From assembly GCF_042678305.1 (NCBI RefSeq), contig NZ_JBHUDT010000008.1: a stretch of DNA of 64,000 bases. One strand, given 5' to 3'. Under the pieces are notes generated by a model that saw only the letters and a program-made list of their open reading frames with translations, did not search any database and was not told the origin of the DNA. This stretch comes from Gelatiniphilus marinus. GTDB lineage: Bacteria; Bacteroidota; Bacteroidia; Flavobacteriales; Flavobacteriaceae. Of this stretch, positions 16,614 to 25,458 are shown piece after piece. Every line of letters begins with the position of its first letter. Positions within the stretch are counted from its first letter, which is position 1. A program made the translations under genes and the position numbers.

Positions 16614-18539
16614 ATGTCCCTAAAATCTATTGCCAATGGCATCCTGTTTTTTGCTGCTCTTACCGTTTTTTCGCAAGACCAATTATATTTAAGTTTAACC
16701 ATTCCAGAAGAATTAAAGCAAAATGCAAATGCAGTTGTAAGGCTTAACGAGGTTGAGGTCTCGTTAAAATCGTCTAGCGAAATGGTCGTTAAAAAAAGAA
16801 GAATTATAACCGTTTTAAATAAACAAGGCAACAAAAACGTTGGCGCCTATGTACATTACGACAACAATGTAAAAATAAAAACCCTGCAAGCACTGGCTTT
16901 TGATGCTTTTGGAAACGAGATAAAGAAAATAAGAAAAAACGATTTTAAGGATGTTAGTGCTGTAGATGGGGGTACTCTGTATTCAGATTCCAGGGTAAAG
17001 TATTTAGAATATACCCCTATTAAATACCCATATACTATAGAGTTTACTTACGAAACCATTACAGGTAACACGGCTTTTATTCCTTCTTTTATGCCTGTTA
17101 ATAGTAACTTTGTAAGTGCAGAAACAAGTACTTACAGCATTAATTACCCCGAAAGCATTACCATTAGAAAGAAAGAAAAAAATATTGAAAATATAGATAT
17201 TGAAAAAGAAGCTGGTGCTGGCAGGATGTTTTACAAAGCCAAGAATTTAAAGGCTTTTAAACCCGAGGATTACAGTCCGGCGTTCCGTGATATAATACCT
17301 AGGGTTTTAATCGCAGCCAATGAATTTAACTACGAGGGTGTAAATGCTAAAGTAGAAGATTGGGAGAGTATGGGTAAATGGTTTTACAGTAATTTACTAA
17401 ACGGAAGGTCGAATATTTCTGAAGAAACAAAGCAACATGTTCTAAAACTAGTTGAAGGGGTTGATAGCCCAATTGAAAAAGCAAAAATAGTCTATCAATT
17501 TGTCCAAGATAATACGCGTTATATTAGTGTTCAAGTTGGAATTGGAGGTATGCAACCAATAACTGCAGAAGAAGTCGATTTGGTTAAATACGGAGATTGT
17601 AAAGGGTTAACCAATTATACAAAGTCGTTGTTAGATATTGTAGGCGTTAAATCTAATTATACACGGCTTTATGCTTCAGCTTCAAATCAAATAAATGTTG
17701 ATAAAGAGTTTGTGTCTTTTGGTGGTCAAACTAATCATGTTATTCTCAATATTCCTCAAGAAAACAAAGAAGATATTTGGCTGGAATGTACCAGCCAAAA
17801 ACTACCATTCGGTTTTATTGGCAACTTTACCGATAATAGAGACGTGTTGGTAATTACGCCCGAGGGCGGAAAAATACAGCGTACCAAAAAGTACAATACC
17901 GAAGAAAACACTCAAATTATTAAAGGCAATTATACCCTATCCAATGATGGCGTTATTAATGCCGTGGTAAACGTAAAATCCCAAGGCATTCAATACAACG
18001 ATAAATACTGGTTAGCATCTGAAACCGAGCGCAATCTAGACGAACACTACAAAAAACGCTGGCGTTACATTAACAATATGGCCATAGAAAACATGGAGAT
18101 TGTTAACAATAAAGATAGCATCGTGTTTAAAGAAACTTTAAATTTTAAAGCTGCAAACTACCCAAAAATAGTAGCAAACAGAATGCTTTTAACCATTAAT
18201 GCATTAAACCGAAATACGCATATCCCAGACCGTTACCGCAACCGCAAGCTCCCGCTAAAAATAAAAAGAGGCTTTAAAGATATTGATGAGGTAGAAATTA
18301 CATTGCCGCAAGATTACAAAGTAGAATCGTTACCAAATAAAAAAGTAATTGAAAACAAATTTGGGGCTTATAAAGCCGAAGTGATTGTAAAAAATGAAAA
18401 CACTTTGCTTTACAAAAGAGAGTTTATAGTTAACGATGGCGAATTCCCTAAAGAAGATTACAGTAAATTCAGAACATTTTATAAAGAAGTTTCAAGGCAC
18501 GATAACGCCAAAGTAGCATTAATTAAAAAGCAATTATAA
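16614..18539 (+). CDS. DUF3857/transglutaminase-like periplasmic protein (first of a pair)
   Basis: I start at the ATG at 16614, which opens a signal peptide (MSLKSIANGILFFAALTVFSQ); upstream Met codons do not improve it. About 641 residues: DUF3857 beta-rich domain (about 30-220), then a transglutaminase-like domain with KYGDCKGLTN (Cys329) and GGQTNHVIL for His; the position of the catalytic Asp reads WLECTS, i.e. Glu or a change. A C-terminal beta domain follows. Its paralogue starts at the very next base. DUF3857 proteins of Bacteroidota are envelope proteins of mostly unknown function. Confidence 0.85.
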   Translation: MSLKSIANGILFFAALTVFSQDQLYLSLTIPEELKQNANAVVRLNEVEVSLKSSSEMVVKKRRIITVLNKQGNKNVGAYVHYDNNVKIKTLQALAFDAFGNEIKKIRKNDFKDVSAVDGGTLYSDSRVKYLEYTPIKYPYTIEFTYETITGNTAFIPSFMPVNSNFVSAETSTYSINYPESITIRKKEKNIENIDIEKEAGAGRMFYKAKNLKAFKPEDYSPAFRDIIPRVLIAANEFNYEGVNAKVEDWESMGKWFYSNLLNGRSNISEETKQHVLKLVEGVDSPIEKAKIVYQFVQDNTRYISVQVGIGGMQPITAEEVDLVKYGDCKGLTNYTKSLLDIVGVKSNYTRLYASASNQINVDKEFVSFGGQTNHVILNIPQENKEDIWLECTSQKLPFGFIGNFTDNRDVLVITPEGGKIQRTKKYNTEENTQIIKGNYTLSNDGVINAVVNVKSQGIQYNDKYWLASETERNLDEHYKKRWRYINNMAIENMEIVNNKDSIVFKETLNFKAANYPKIVANRMLLTINALNRNTHIPDRYRNRKLPLKIKRGFKDIDEVEITLPQDYKVESLPNKKVIENKFGAYKAEVIVKNENTLLYKREFIVNDGEFPKEDYSKFRTFYKEVSRHDNAKVALIKKQL

Positions 18540-20495
18540 ATGAAAAATATAATTACACTATTTGCAGTGTTGTTTGTTTGTCAAATAACACTGGCACAAG
18601 ATTTCAAATTCGGTAAGGTTTCAAAAGAAGAACTTGCAGAAACGTTCAATCCGTTAGATTCATCGGCAAGTGCCACGTATCTGTACAAAAAAAGAAGAAC
18701 GTTTTTTGAGTACCATAGCAGCACAGGATTTCAGCTTATTACCGAAATTCACGAGCGCTTAAAAATATACAATCAAGAGGGTTTTGATTATGCGACAAAA
18801 GCCATCAACCTTTACAAAGGCAACTCAGATCAAGAAACGGCAAGCGGCATTAAAGCCTATACTTATAATTTGATAGATGGTAAAATTGAAGAGGCCAAAC
18901 TAAAAAAGGACGGTATCTTTAAAACAGAAAAATCCAAGTACCGCAACCAGACCAAGTTCACTATGCCCAATATAAAAGAAGGTTGTGTTGTCGAGTATAA
19001 ATATAAAATTACTTCGCCATTCTTTTCAAATGTCGATACTTTTGTGTTTCAGCACAGTATTCCCGTTAAAAAGTTAGAAGCCCGATTCGACGCACCAGAA
19101 TACTTTAATTTTAAAAGCAGTACCAGAGGTTATATTGGGGTTAGCCCACAATTTAATAACACATGGGACAGAACTAGCATAAAGGGATTAGAGTTTAAAA
19201 TAAAAACCACTAAATACAATTTAGAAAATGTTCCTGCTTTAAAGGATGAGCCATACGTAAACAACATTAACAATTATAGAACCTCGGTTAAACACGAGCT
19301 ATCTTATGTTAAAATGCCACAGAATCCCATAGATTATTATTCAACCACCTGGGAAGATGTGGTTAAAACCATTTATAAAAGTTCCAACTTTGGAGACGAG
19401 TTAAATAAAACAGGCTATTTTAAAGATGATGTAGATGCACTTATAAGCACCGTCTCAGACCCAAAAAAACGAATTGCCTTGATTTACAATTATGTAAAAT
19501 CTAAAGTAAAATGGAATCAATACCATGGTAAATATACAAGCCAAGGCGTTAGAAAAGCCTATAAAGAGCAGGTTGGCAATGTTGCCGAAATTAATTTAAT
19601 GCTCACCTCCATGTTACGCTATGCCGGTTTAAACGCAAACCCCGTTTTGGTAAGCACGCGTCGTAACGGTATTCCAATATTTCCAACACGAGAAGGCTAT
19701 AATTACGTTATTTCTTGCGTAGAGTTGCCACAGGGTAATGTGCTTTTAGATGCTACCAGTAAATACGGATCTCCTAATGTTTTGCCATTTAGAACCTTAA
19801 ATTGGGAAGGGCGTATAATTAAAAAAGATGGTACTTCAAGCTTAATCAGTTTATATCCCAATGCAAATTCTAAATCCTCAATTTCAATGATGGTAAATTT
19901 ATCTGAAACAGGCGATTTAGAAGGCAATTACAGAAGCGTTAAAACAAACCATTCAGCATTATCGTACAGAGAGCGATACAACAATGCCGATGAAGACGAT
20001 TTTTTAGAAAAGTTGGAAAACAAATATAACGGTTTAGAGGTTTCAGATTTTAAGGTATCAAATGCTGTAGAGTTGGCAAAACCTGTTATGGAATCGTATA
20101 AATTCTTTAAAGAAAGTCAAGCCGATATTATTGGCGATAAAATATATTTTTCGCCCTTATTCTTTTTGCGCACCAAAGAAAATCCTTTTAAACTCGAAAA
20201 AAGGGAGTTTCCGGTAGATTTTGGTTATCCAACATCAAGCGTATACCGAATAATTATTAACCTGCCCGAAGGCTATAAAGTAGAATCGATGCCCCAATCT
20301 GCGGGATTTGCACTACCAGATAATTTAGGGTCGTTTAAATTTATGCTATCTCAACAAGCATCTAAAATACAGCTGTTAATCGACACTAAAATAAACAGCT
20401 CAATTATTTCGCCGTTGTATTACGATACTTTAAAAGCGTACTTTAAGCAACTCATAGAAAAAGAAAACGAACAAATTGTATTAACCAAAGTATAA
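18540..20495 (+). CDS. DUF3857/transglutaminase-like periplasmic protein lacking the catalytic Cys
   Basis: 651 residues with a signal peptide (ITLFAVLFVCQITLAQ). Same domain order as the preceding gene. In the transglutaminase-like region the Cys-bearing GDCKG segment is replaced by VGNVAEINLMLTSMLR, so the nucleophile is gone, while a canonical VLLDATS segment keeps the Asp. It is therefore probably a binding or scaffold protein, maybe pairing with its neighbour, which has Cys and His but not a clear Asp. The start codon directly abuts the previous stop; the stop overlaps the next start (TAATG). Confidence 0.85.
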   Translation: MKNIITLFAVLFVCQITLAQDFKFGKVSKEELAETFNPLDSSASATYLYKKRRTFFEYHSSTGFQLITEIHERLKIYNQEGFDYATKAINLYKGNSDQETASGIKAYTYNLIDGKIEEAKLKKDGIFKTEKSKYRNQTKFTMPNIKEGCVVEYKYKITSPFFSNVDTFVFQHSIPVKKLEARFDAPEYFNFKSSTRGYIGVSPQFNNTWDRTSIKGLEFKIKTTKYNLENVPALKDEPYVNNINNYRTSVKHELSYVKMPQNPIDYYSTTWEDVVKTIYKSSNFGDELNKTGYFKDDVDALISTVSDPKKRIALIYNYVKSKVKWNQYHGKYTSQGVRKAYKEQVGNVAEINLMLTSMLRYAGLNANPVLVSTRRNGIPIFPTREGYNYVISCVELPQGNVLLDATSKYGSPNVLPFRTLNWEGRIIKKDGTSSLISLYPNANSKSSISMMVNLSETGDLEGNYRSVKTNHSALSYRERYNNADEDDFLEKLENKYNGLEVSDFKVSNAVELAKPVMESYKFFKESQADIIGDKIYFSPLFFLRTKENPFKLEKREFPVDFGYPTSSVYRIIINLPEGYKVESMPQSAGFALPDNLGSFKFMLSQQASKIQLLIDTKINSSIISPLYYDTLKAYFKQLIEKENEQIVLTKV

Positions 20496-20821
20496 TGGAT
20501 ATAAAAAACGCACAAAAAATAGTTGACCAGTGGATTAAAGAGCACGGTGTACGCTACTTTAACGAGCTAACCAATATGGCGCAACTTACCGAAGAAGTTG
20601 GCGAAGTGGCCCGCATTATTGCCCGTCGTTATGGCGAGCAAAGCGAAAAAGAAAGCGATAAAAACAAAGATTTGGGCGAAGAATTGGCCGATGTGCTGTT
20701 TGTGGTTTTGTGTTTAGCCAACCAAACCGGTGTAGATTTGCAACAGGCTTTTGATAAAAGAATGGATAAAAAAGCAAAACGCGACCACGATAGGCACCAC
20801 AATAACCAGAAATTAAAATAA
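20495..20821 (+). CDS. MazG-like nucleotide pyrophosphohydrolase
   Basis: 108 residues, a single all-alpha NTP-PPase domain. Metal-binding motifs EEVGEVARI (about residues 31-39) and GEELADVLFVV (about 66-76) give the EExxE...ExxD arrangement of MazG/dUTPase-like house-cleaning enzymes. One-base overlap with the preceding gene suggests coupling, although no functional link is evident. The exact nucleotide substrate cannot be told. Confidence 0.85.
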   Translation: MDIKNAQKIVDQWIKEHGVRYFNELTNMAQLTEEVGEVARIIARRYGEQSEKESDKNKDLGEELADVLFVVLCLANQTGVDLQQAFDKRMDKKAKRDHDRHHNNQKLK

Positions 20822-20888
20822 TTTATAATTATCTTTGGCGCTTTTATCCCTATGCCTATATAGATTGGGAGCATTTCAATAGATAATA

Positions 20889-22142
20889 ATGGATTTTACA
20901 CTACACAAATCGGTATTAAATAAACAATCGTCAATACAAATAACAGGTTCTAAGAGCGAGTCCAATAGATTGTTGTTGCTTCAGGCATTGTTTCCGGAAT
21001 TCAAACTTGAAAATGTTTCAAATTCCGATGACAGTAACTTAATGGCCAAAGCACTAGCTTCAAAAGAACAGGTTGTCGATATACATCATGCCGGAACCGC
21101 CATGCGATTCCTAACGGCTTTTTTTGCCGTACAAGAAGGTAGGGAAGTAACGCTAACGGGTTCTAAACGCATGAAAGAACGCCCCATTAAAATTTTGGTC
21201 GAGGCATTAAAAGATTTGGGCGCAAACATTACTTATCTTGAAAACCATGGTTACCCGCCCATAAAAATTAAAGGAAAAAAACTAACCCAAAATAAAGTAA
21301 CGCTAAAAGCCAATGTGAGCAGCCAATATATTTCGGCTTTATTGCTTATCGCATCAAAACTTGAAAATGGTTTAGAATTAACCCTCGAGGGCGAAATCAC
21401 ATCTATTCCATATATAAAAATGACTTTGAGTTTGTTGGATGAAATTGGCATCGAATCTTCTTTTGTAAACAATACCATTACCGTAAAACCCAATACCCAA
21501 CATTTATTACCCAAAACCCTAACCGTTGAGTCCGATTGGTCATCGGCTTCCTATTATTTTAGCATTGTAGCATTAACTGATGTGGGTACAGAAATCACAT
21601 TAACTTCATACAAAGAAAACTCATTGCAAGGCGATTCGGTTTTGGTAGATATTTACAAAGCATTTGGAGTAGAAACCACTTTTTTAAATAATTCAGTTGT
21701 CTTAAAAAAGAAAACCCAAAATCTAGAACCCAAATCTTTTAACTTGGTAAACGCACCAGATATTGCCCAAACCATTGCAGTAACCAGTTTTGCTTTAGGA
21801 ATTGCATGCGATTTAAAAGGTTTGCACACCCTGAAAATAAAAGAAACCGACAGGCTTGTAGCCCTTAAAACCGAAATTGAAAAATTAGGAGGTCAAGTTG
21901 AAATCACAGACAAATCACTACATCTAAAACCAAATAAACTTTATTCAGTAAAAAAGAATTCCCCAGTGCTAGAGGGGCTAGGGGAGCCTATCGCCACTTA
22001 TCACGACCACAGAATGGCCATGGCTTTTGCGCCACTAGCCTTAAAAACGGGGTTGGTAATTGAAGATGCCCTGGTGGTTTCAAAATCATATCCCACGTTT
22101 TGGGACGATTTAAAAAGTATCGGATTTAAAATAACACAATAA
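20889..22142 (+). CDS. aroA: 3-phosphoshikimate 1-carboxyvinyltransferase (EPSP synthase)
   Basis: Joins PEP to shikimate 3-phosphate in the chorismate pathway. 417 residues with GSKSESNRLLLLQALF (17-34), HAGTAMRFLTAFFA (about 63-76), ERPIKILVEAL, SSQYISALLLIA, KIKETDRLVALKTEIEKLG and YHDHRMAMAFAPLAL. It is slightly shorter than typical at the N-terminus (family LQGSKSxSNR opening is reached by residue 20). Just before YHDHRMA the residues SPVLEGLGEP are encoded by a copy of the short G/C-rich repeat. A TATCTTTG box lies at 20830-20837. It is far from the other aromatic genes and not in their operon. Confidence 0.95.
   Translation: MDFTLHKSVLNKQSSIQITGSKSESNRLLLLQALFPEFKLENVSNSDDSNLMAKALASKEQVVDIHHAGTAMRFLTAFFAVQEGREVTLTGSKRMKERPIKILVEALKDLGANITYLENHGYPPIKIKGKKLTQNKVTLKANVSSQYISALLLIASKLENGLELTLEGEITSIPYIKMTLSLLDEIGIESSFVNNTITVKPNTQHLLPKTLTVESDWSSASYYFSIVALTDVGTEITLTSYKENSLQGDSVLVDIYKAFGVETTFLNNSVVLKKKTQNLEPKSFNLVNAPDIAQTIAVTSFALGIACDLKGLHTLKIKETDRLVALKTEIEKLGGQVEITDKSLHLKPNKLYSVKKNSPVLEGLGEPIATYHDHRMAMAFAPLALKTGLVIEDALVVSKSYPTFWDDLKSIGFKITQ
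21957..21987. repeat. Short G/C-rich repeat inside the aroA coding sequence
   Basis: TTCCCCAGTGCTAGAGGGG followed by CTAGGGGAGCC matches the repeat's plan (CCCC-stem-GGGG, TAGGGG tail). It keeps the aroA frame and adds or replaces about ten residues shortly before the conserved DHRMA motif. Confidence 0.5.
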
Positions 22143-22157
22143 TAATCCCCCATTTAC

Positions 22158-22189
22158 TTGACAACCCCTATGCGCAGATTGTATATTTG
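22158..22189 (+). promoter_or_regulatory. Promoter of queA
   Basis: TTGAC (22158-22162) and TATATTTG (22182-22189) are 19 bp apart, a near-ideal Bacteroidota promoter, 43 bp before the queA ATG. Confidence 0.75.
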
Positions 22190-22232
22190 CATCCTCATAA
22201 AAAATTAACACGCCTAATTAAATAAAGATTAC

Positions 22233-23282
22233 ATGAAATTATCACACTTTGGTTTTAATTTACCAGACGAATTATTGGCAGAATATCCAGCAGAAAACAG
22301 AGACGAATCGCGTTTAATGGTTTTAAACAGAAAAGAGCAAACCATAGAGCACAAAATGTTTAAAGATCTTATTGATTATTTTGATGAAGACGATGTTATG
22401 ATTCTTAACAACACCAAAGTATTTCCTGCAAGATTATACGGCAACAAAGAAAAAACAGGCGCCAGAATAGAGGTTTTTTTATTAAGAGAATTAAACGAAG
22501 AACAACGCCTTTGGGACGTGTTGGTAGATCCTGCCAGAAAAATAAGAATTGGTAATAAATTATATTTTGGCGAAGATGAAACTTTGGTGGCCGAGGTTAT
22601 AGATAACACAACATCAAGAGGTCGTACCTTACGTTTTTTGTATGACGGGTCGTACACCGAGTTCCGCAGAAAACTAACCGAATTGGGCGAAACACCATTG
22701 CCAAAGTACATAAAAAGAGATGTAGAGCCAGAAGATGAAGAGCGTTACCAAACCATTTTTGCTAAAAATGAAGGCGCAGTTGCCGCTCCAACAGCTGGTC
22801 TGCACTTTTCAAAGCACTTGCTAAAACGCCTAGAAATTAAAGGTGTTAATTTTGCAGAAGTAACACTTCACGTTGGTTTAGGTACCTTTAATCCGGTTGA
22901 GGTCGAAGACCTCTCTAAACACAAAATGGATAGCGAAGAGCTTAAAATAGACCAAAAAGCAGTAACCGCTGTAAACACCGCAATAGAGAACAAAAAACGT
23001 GTTTGCGCAGTAGGTACAACGGCTATGCGTGCCATAGAAAGCGCAGTATCATCAAACGGGAAGTTAAATGAATTTGAAGGTTGGACCAACAAATTTATTT
23101 TTCCGCCATACGAATTTAGTATCGCCAATTGCATGATAACAAATTTTCACACACCAAAATCTACCCTGTTAATGATGGCTTCGGCTTTTGCAGGACATGA
23201 TTTTATAAAGAAAGCTTACGAAGAAGCCGTAAAAGAAAAATACAAGTTTTACAGCTACGGCGATGCGATGCTAATTATATAA
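22233..23282 (+). CDS. queA: S-adenosylmethionine:tRNA ribosyltransferase-isomerase
   Basis: Transfers and isomerises the ribose of SAM onto preQ1 in tRNA to form epoxyqueuosine. The 349 residues show the family's FNLPDELLAEYPAENRDESRLMVLNR opening (in part), ILNNTKVFPARLYG, DRYQTIFA-like ERYQTIFAKNEGAVAAPTAGLHF, HVGLGTF.PV, GTTAMRAIES and FHTPKSTLLMMASAFAG. Full length, and the first gene behind its own promoter. Confidence 0.97.
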   Translation: MKLSHFGFNLPDELLAEYPAENRDESRLMVLNRKEQTIEHKMFKDLIDYFDEDDVMILNNTKVFPARLYGNKEKTGARIEVFLLRELNEEQRLWDVLVDPARKIRIGNKLYFGEDETLVAEVIDNTTSRGRTLRFLYDGSYTEFRRKLTELGETPLPKYIKRDVEPEDEERYQTIFAKNEGAVAAPTAGLHFSKHLLKRLEIKGVNFAEVTLHVGLGTFNPVEVEDLSKHKMDSEELKIDQKAVTAVNTAIENKKRVCAVGTTAMRAIESAVSSNGKLNEFEGWTNKFIFPPYEFSIANCMITNFHTPKSTLLMMASAFAGHDFIKKAYEEAVKEKYKFYSYGDAMLII

Positions 23283-23292
23283 AAAATTCAAT

Positions 23293-23349
23293 GTTTAAAG
23301 TTTAGGGTTCTAAGCGAGCGAAAACTTTAAACTTTAAACTTTAAACTTT
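23293..23349. repeat. Heptamer tandem repeat AAACTTT x4 with an upstream inverted half
   Basis: Four perfect copies of AAACTTT occupy 23322-23349, and GTTTAAAGTTT at 23293-23303 is complementary to AAACTTTAAAC at 23322-23332. The last copy runs into the TTG start codon of rlmN (23348-23350). The block lies between queA and rlmN. Confidence 0.75.
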
Positions 23350-24388
23350 GAACACTTCAAAAAAAGACATACGCGCATTAACCAAAGAGCAGTTAAGGGA
23401 ATTCTTTGTAAAACAAGGCGATAAAGCATTTAGGGGCAATCAGGTTTACGAGTGGCTCTGGCAAAAAGCGGCACATAATTTTGATGACATGACCAATGTC
23501 TCTAAAGAAACCCGGGCAATGCTAGAAGACAACTTTGTTATTAATAACATACAGGTTGATACCATGCAGCGCAGTAACGATGGCACGGTCAAAAATGCGG
23601 TACGCTTACACGATGGTTTAACAGTAGAATCTGTTTTAATACCAACCCCAACCCGTACAACCGCCTGCGTGTCCAGTCAAGTGGGTTGCAGTTTAGATTG
23701 TAGGTTTTGCGCAACAGCTCGCTTAAAGCGCATGCGTAATTTAAACCCAGACGAAATTTACGACCAAGTGGTCGCCATAGATAGGCAAAGTAAATTGTAT
23801 TATAACAGGCCGTTAAGCAATATCGTGTTTATGGGCATGGGCGAACCGCTTATGAATTATAACAACGTTATTAAAGCCATAGATAAAATTACATCGCCCG
23901 AAGGTTTGGGCATGTCGCCAAAGCGCATTACCGTTTCCACATCGGGCGTGCCAAAAATGATAAAAAAAATGGCAGATGATGATGTTAAATTCAATTTAGC
24001 CGTATCGTTACATTCGGCCATAGATGCCGTTAGAACATCTATTATGCCCTTTAACGAGACCTTTCCGTTAAAAGACTTAAAAGCTTCTTTAGAGTATTGG
24101 TACCAAAAAACAGGACGTAAAATTAGTTACGAGTATGTGGTTTGGAAAGGTATAAACGATTCCCAAAAAGCTATTGATGCTTTAGTTAAGTTTTGTAAAT
24201 ATGTTCCCTGTAAAGTTAATATTATAGAGTATAACCCTATTGGCGATGGCGAATTTAAACAAGCTACAAACGAAGCTTTGGAAAATTACATCAATACTTT
24301 AGAAAAAAACAGAATTGTAGTTAATGTGCGCCGAAGCCGCGGTAAAGATATTGATGCTGCATGCGGGCAATTGGCTAATAAAAGTTAG
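23348..24388 (+). CDS. rlmN: Dual-specificity RNA methyltransferase RlmN (23S rRNA A2503 / tRNA A37)
   Basis: Radical-SAM enzyme making m2A in 23S rRNA and tRNA. 346 residues. Cluster-binding cysteines are in GCSLDCRFCATA (CxxxCxxC), the SAM motif is GMGEPLMNY, and the second catalytic cysteine is near the C-terminus in AACGQLA. The start is a TTG at 23348, since the family homology begins at KKDIRALTKEQLREFF and no ATG precedes it in frame. The TTG overlaps a heptamer repeat, so translation may be sensitive to repeat number. Confidence 0.95.
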   Translation: MNTSKKDIRALTKEQLREFFVKQGDKAFRGNQVYEWLWQKAAHNFDDMTNVSKETRAMLEDNFVINNIQVDTMQRSNDGTVKNAVRLHDGLTVESVLIPTPTRTTACVSSQVGCSLDCRFCATARLKRMRNLNPDEIYDQVVAIDRQSKLYYNRPLSNIVFMGMGEPLMNYNNVIKAIDKITSPEGLGMSPKRITVSTSGVPKMIKKMADDDVKFNLAVSLHSAIDAVRTSIMPFNETFPLKDLKASLEYWYQKTGRKISYEYVVWKGINDSQKAIDALVKFCKYVPCKVNIIEYNPIGDGEFKQATNEALENYINTLEKNRIVVNVRRSRGKDIDAACGQLANKS

Positions 24389-24464
24389 TTTATCATTCCT
24401 TGAAGGCTTAATCTTATCAATATACATATCATATTTCATTTGAAATAGTATCTTTGGTTTTTCT

Positions 24465-25442
24465 ATGAAAATAGTAGAGCAAATAAAGCAACCCATAGCT
24501 TACGAAATGGACCTTTTCGAGCAAAAGTTCCAGTTGTCAATGTCTAGTAAAGTGGCTTTGCTAAACCGGATTACGCATTATATTGTTAATCGAAAAGGGA
24601 AACAAATGCGCCCTATGTTTGTTTTTCTGGTATCTAAAGTGGTATCGAATGGCGAAGTTAGCGAACGTACTTACAGAGGCGCATCGGTTATTGAACTAAT
24701 TCACACCGCTACGTTAGTGCACGACGATGTCGTGGACGATAGTAACCGCCGTCGTGGTTTCTTCTCTATAAATGCCCTTTGGAAAAATAAAATAGCTGTT
24801 TTAATTGGTGATTATTTATTGTCAAAAGGATTGCTATTATCTATTGATAACAATGATTTTGATTTACTTAAAATTATATCCATTGCCGTTCGAGAAATGA
24901 GTGAAGGCGAACTGCTTCAAATAGAAAAAGCTCGCAAATTAGATATTACAGAGGCCGTTTATTACGATATTATTCGCCAAAAAACAGCAACACTTATCGC
25001 GGCCTGTTGTAGTCTGGGGGCAGCTTCGGTTAAGCCACAAACCCAACATGTTGAAACCATGCGGAAGTTTGGGGAGTTAATTGGTATGGCTTTTCAGATA
25101 AAAGACGATTTGTTCGACTACGGTGAAACCCAAATAGGAAAACCCACAGGTATCGATATTAAAGAGCAAAAAATGACACTGCCTTTAATTTATGTACTTA
25201 ACCAAGCCAATAAGAAAGATAAACGGTGGTTAATCAATTCTATTAAAAACCACAATAAAGATAAAAAGCGCGTAAAAGCGGTTATTGCCTATGTAAAAAA
25301 CCATGGCGGTTTAGATTATGCTATTGGAAAGATGAAAGCGTTTCAAGCCGAGGCTTTGCAATTATTGGAAACTTACCCCAAATCGGCCTATAAAGATGCT
25401 CTTGAATTGATGGTAAACTATGTGATTGAAAGAAAGAAATAA
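24465..25442 (+). CDS. All-trans polyprenyl diphosphate synthase (quinone side chain)
   Basis: 325 residues of the trans-isoprenyl diphosphate synthase family. First Asp-rich motif HDDVVDDSNRRRG (about 85-97), second KDDLFDYG (about 213-220), with GKQMRPMFVFL and GELLQIE also in place. The small-residue pattern before the first Asp motif (TATLV) and the general likeness to IspB/octaprenyl synthases suggest a long-chain product for menaquinone. Chain length cannot be set from sequence by eye. A TATCTTTG box precedes the ATG at about 24450. Confidence 0.88.
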   Translation: MKIVEQIKQPIAYEMDLFEQKFQLSMSSKVALLNRITHYIVNRKGKQMRPMFVFLVSKVVSNGEVSERTYRGASVIELIHTATLVHDDVVDDSNRRRGFFSINALWKNKIAVLIGDYLLSKGLLLSIDNNDFDLLKIISIAVREMSEGELLQIEKARKLDITEAVYYDIIRQKTATLIAACCSLGAASVKPQTQHVETMRKFGELIGMAFQIKDDLFDYGETQIGKPTGIDIKEQKMTLPLIYVLNQANKKDKRWLINSIKNHNKDKKRVKAVIAYVKNHGGLDYAIGKMKAFQAEALQLLETYPKSAYKDALELMVNYVIERKK

Positions 25443-25458
25443 AGGTTTTTAACCCATA

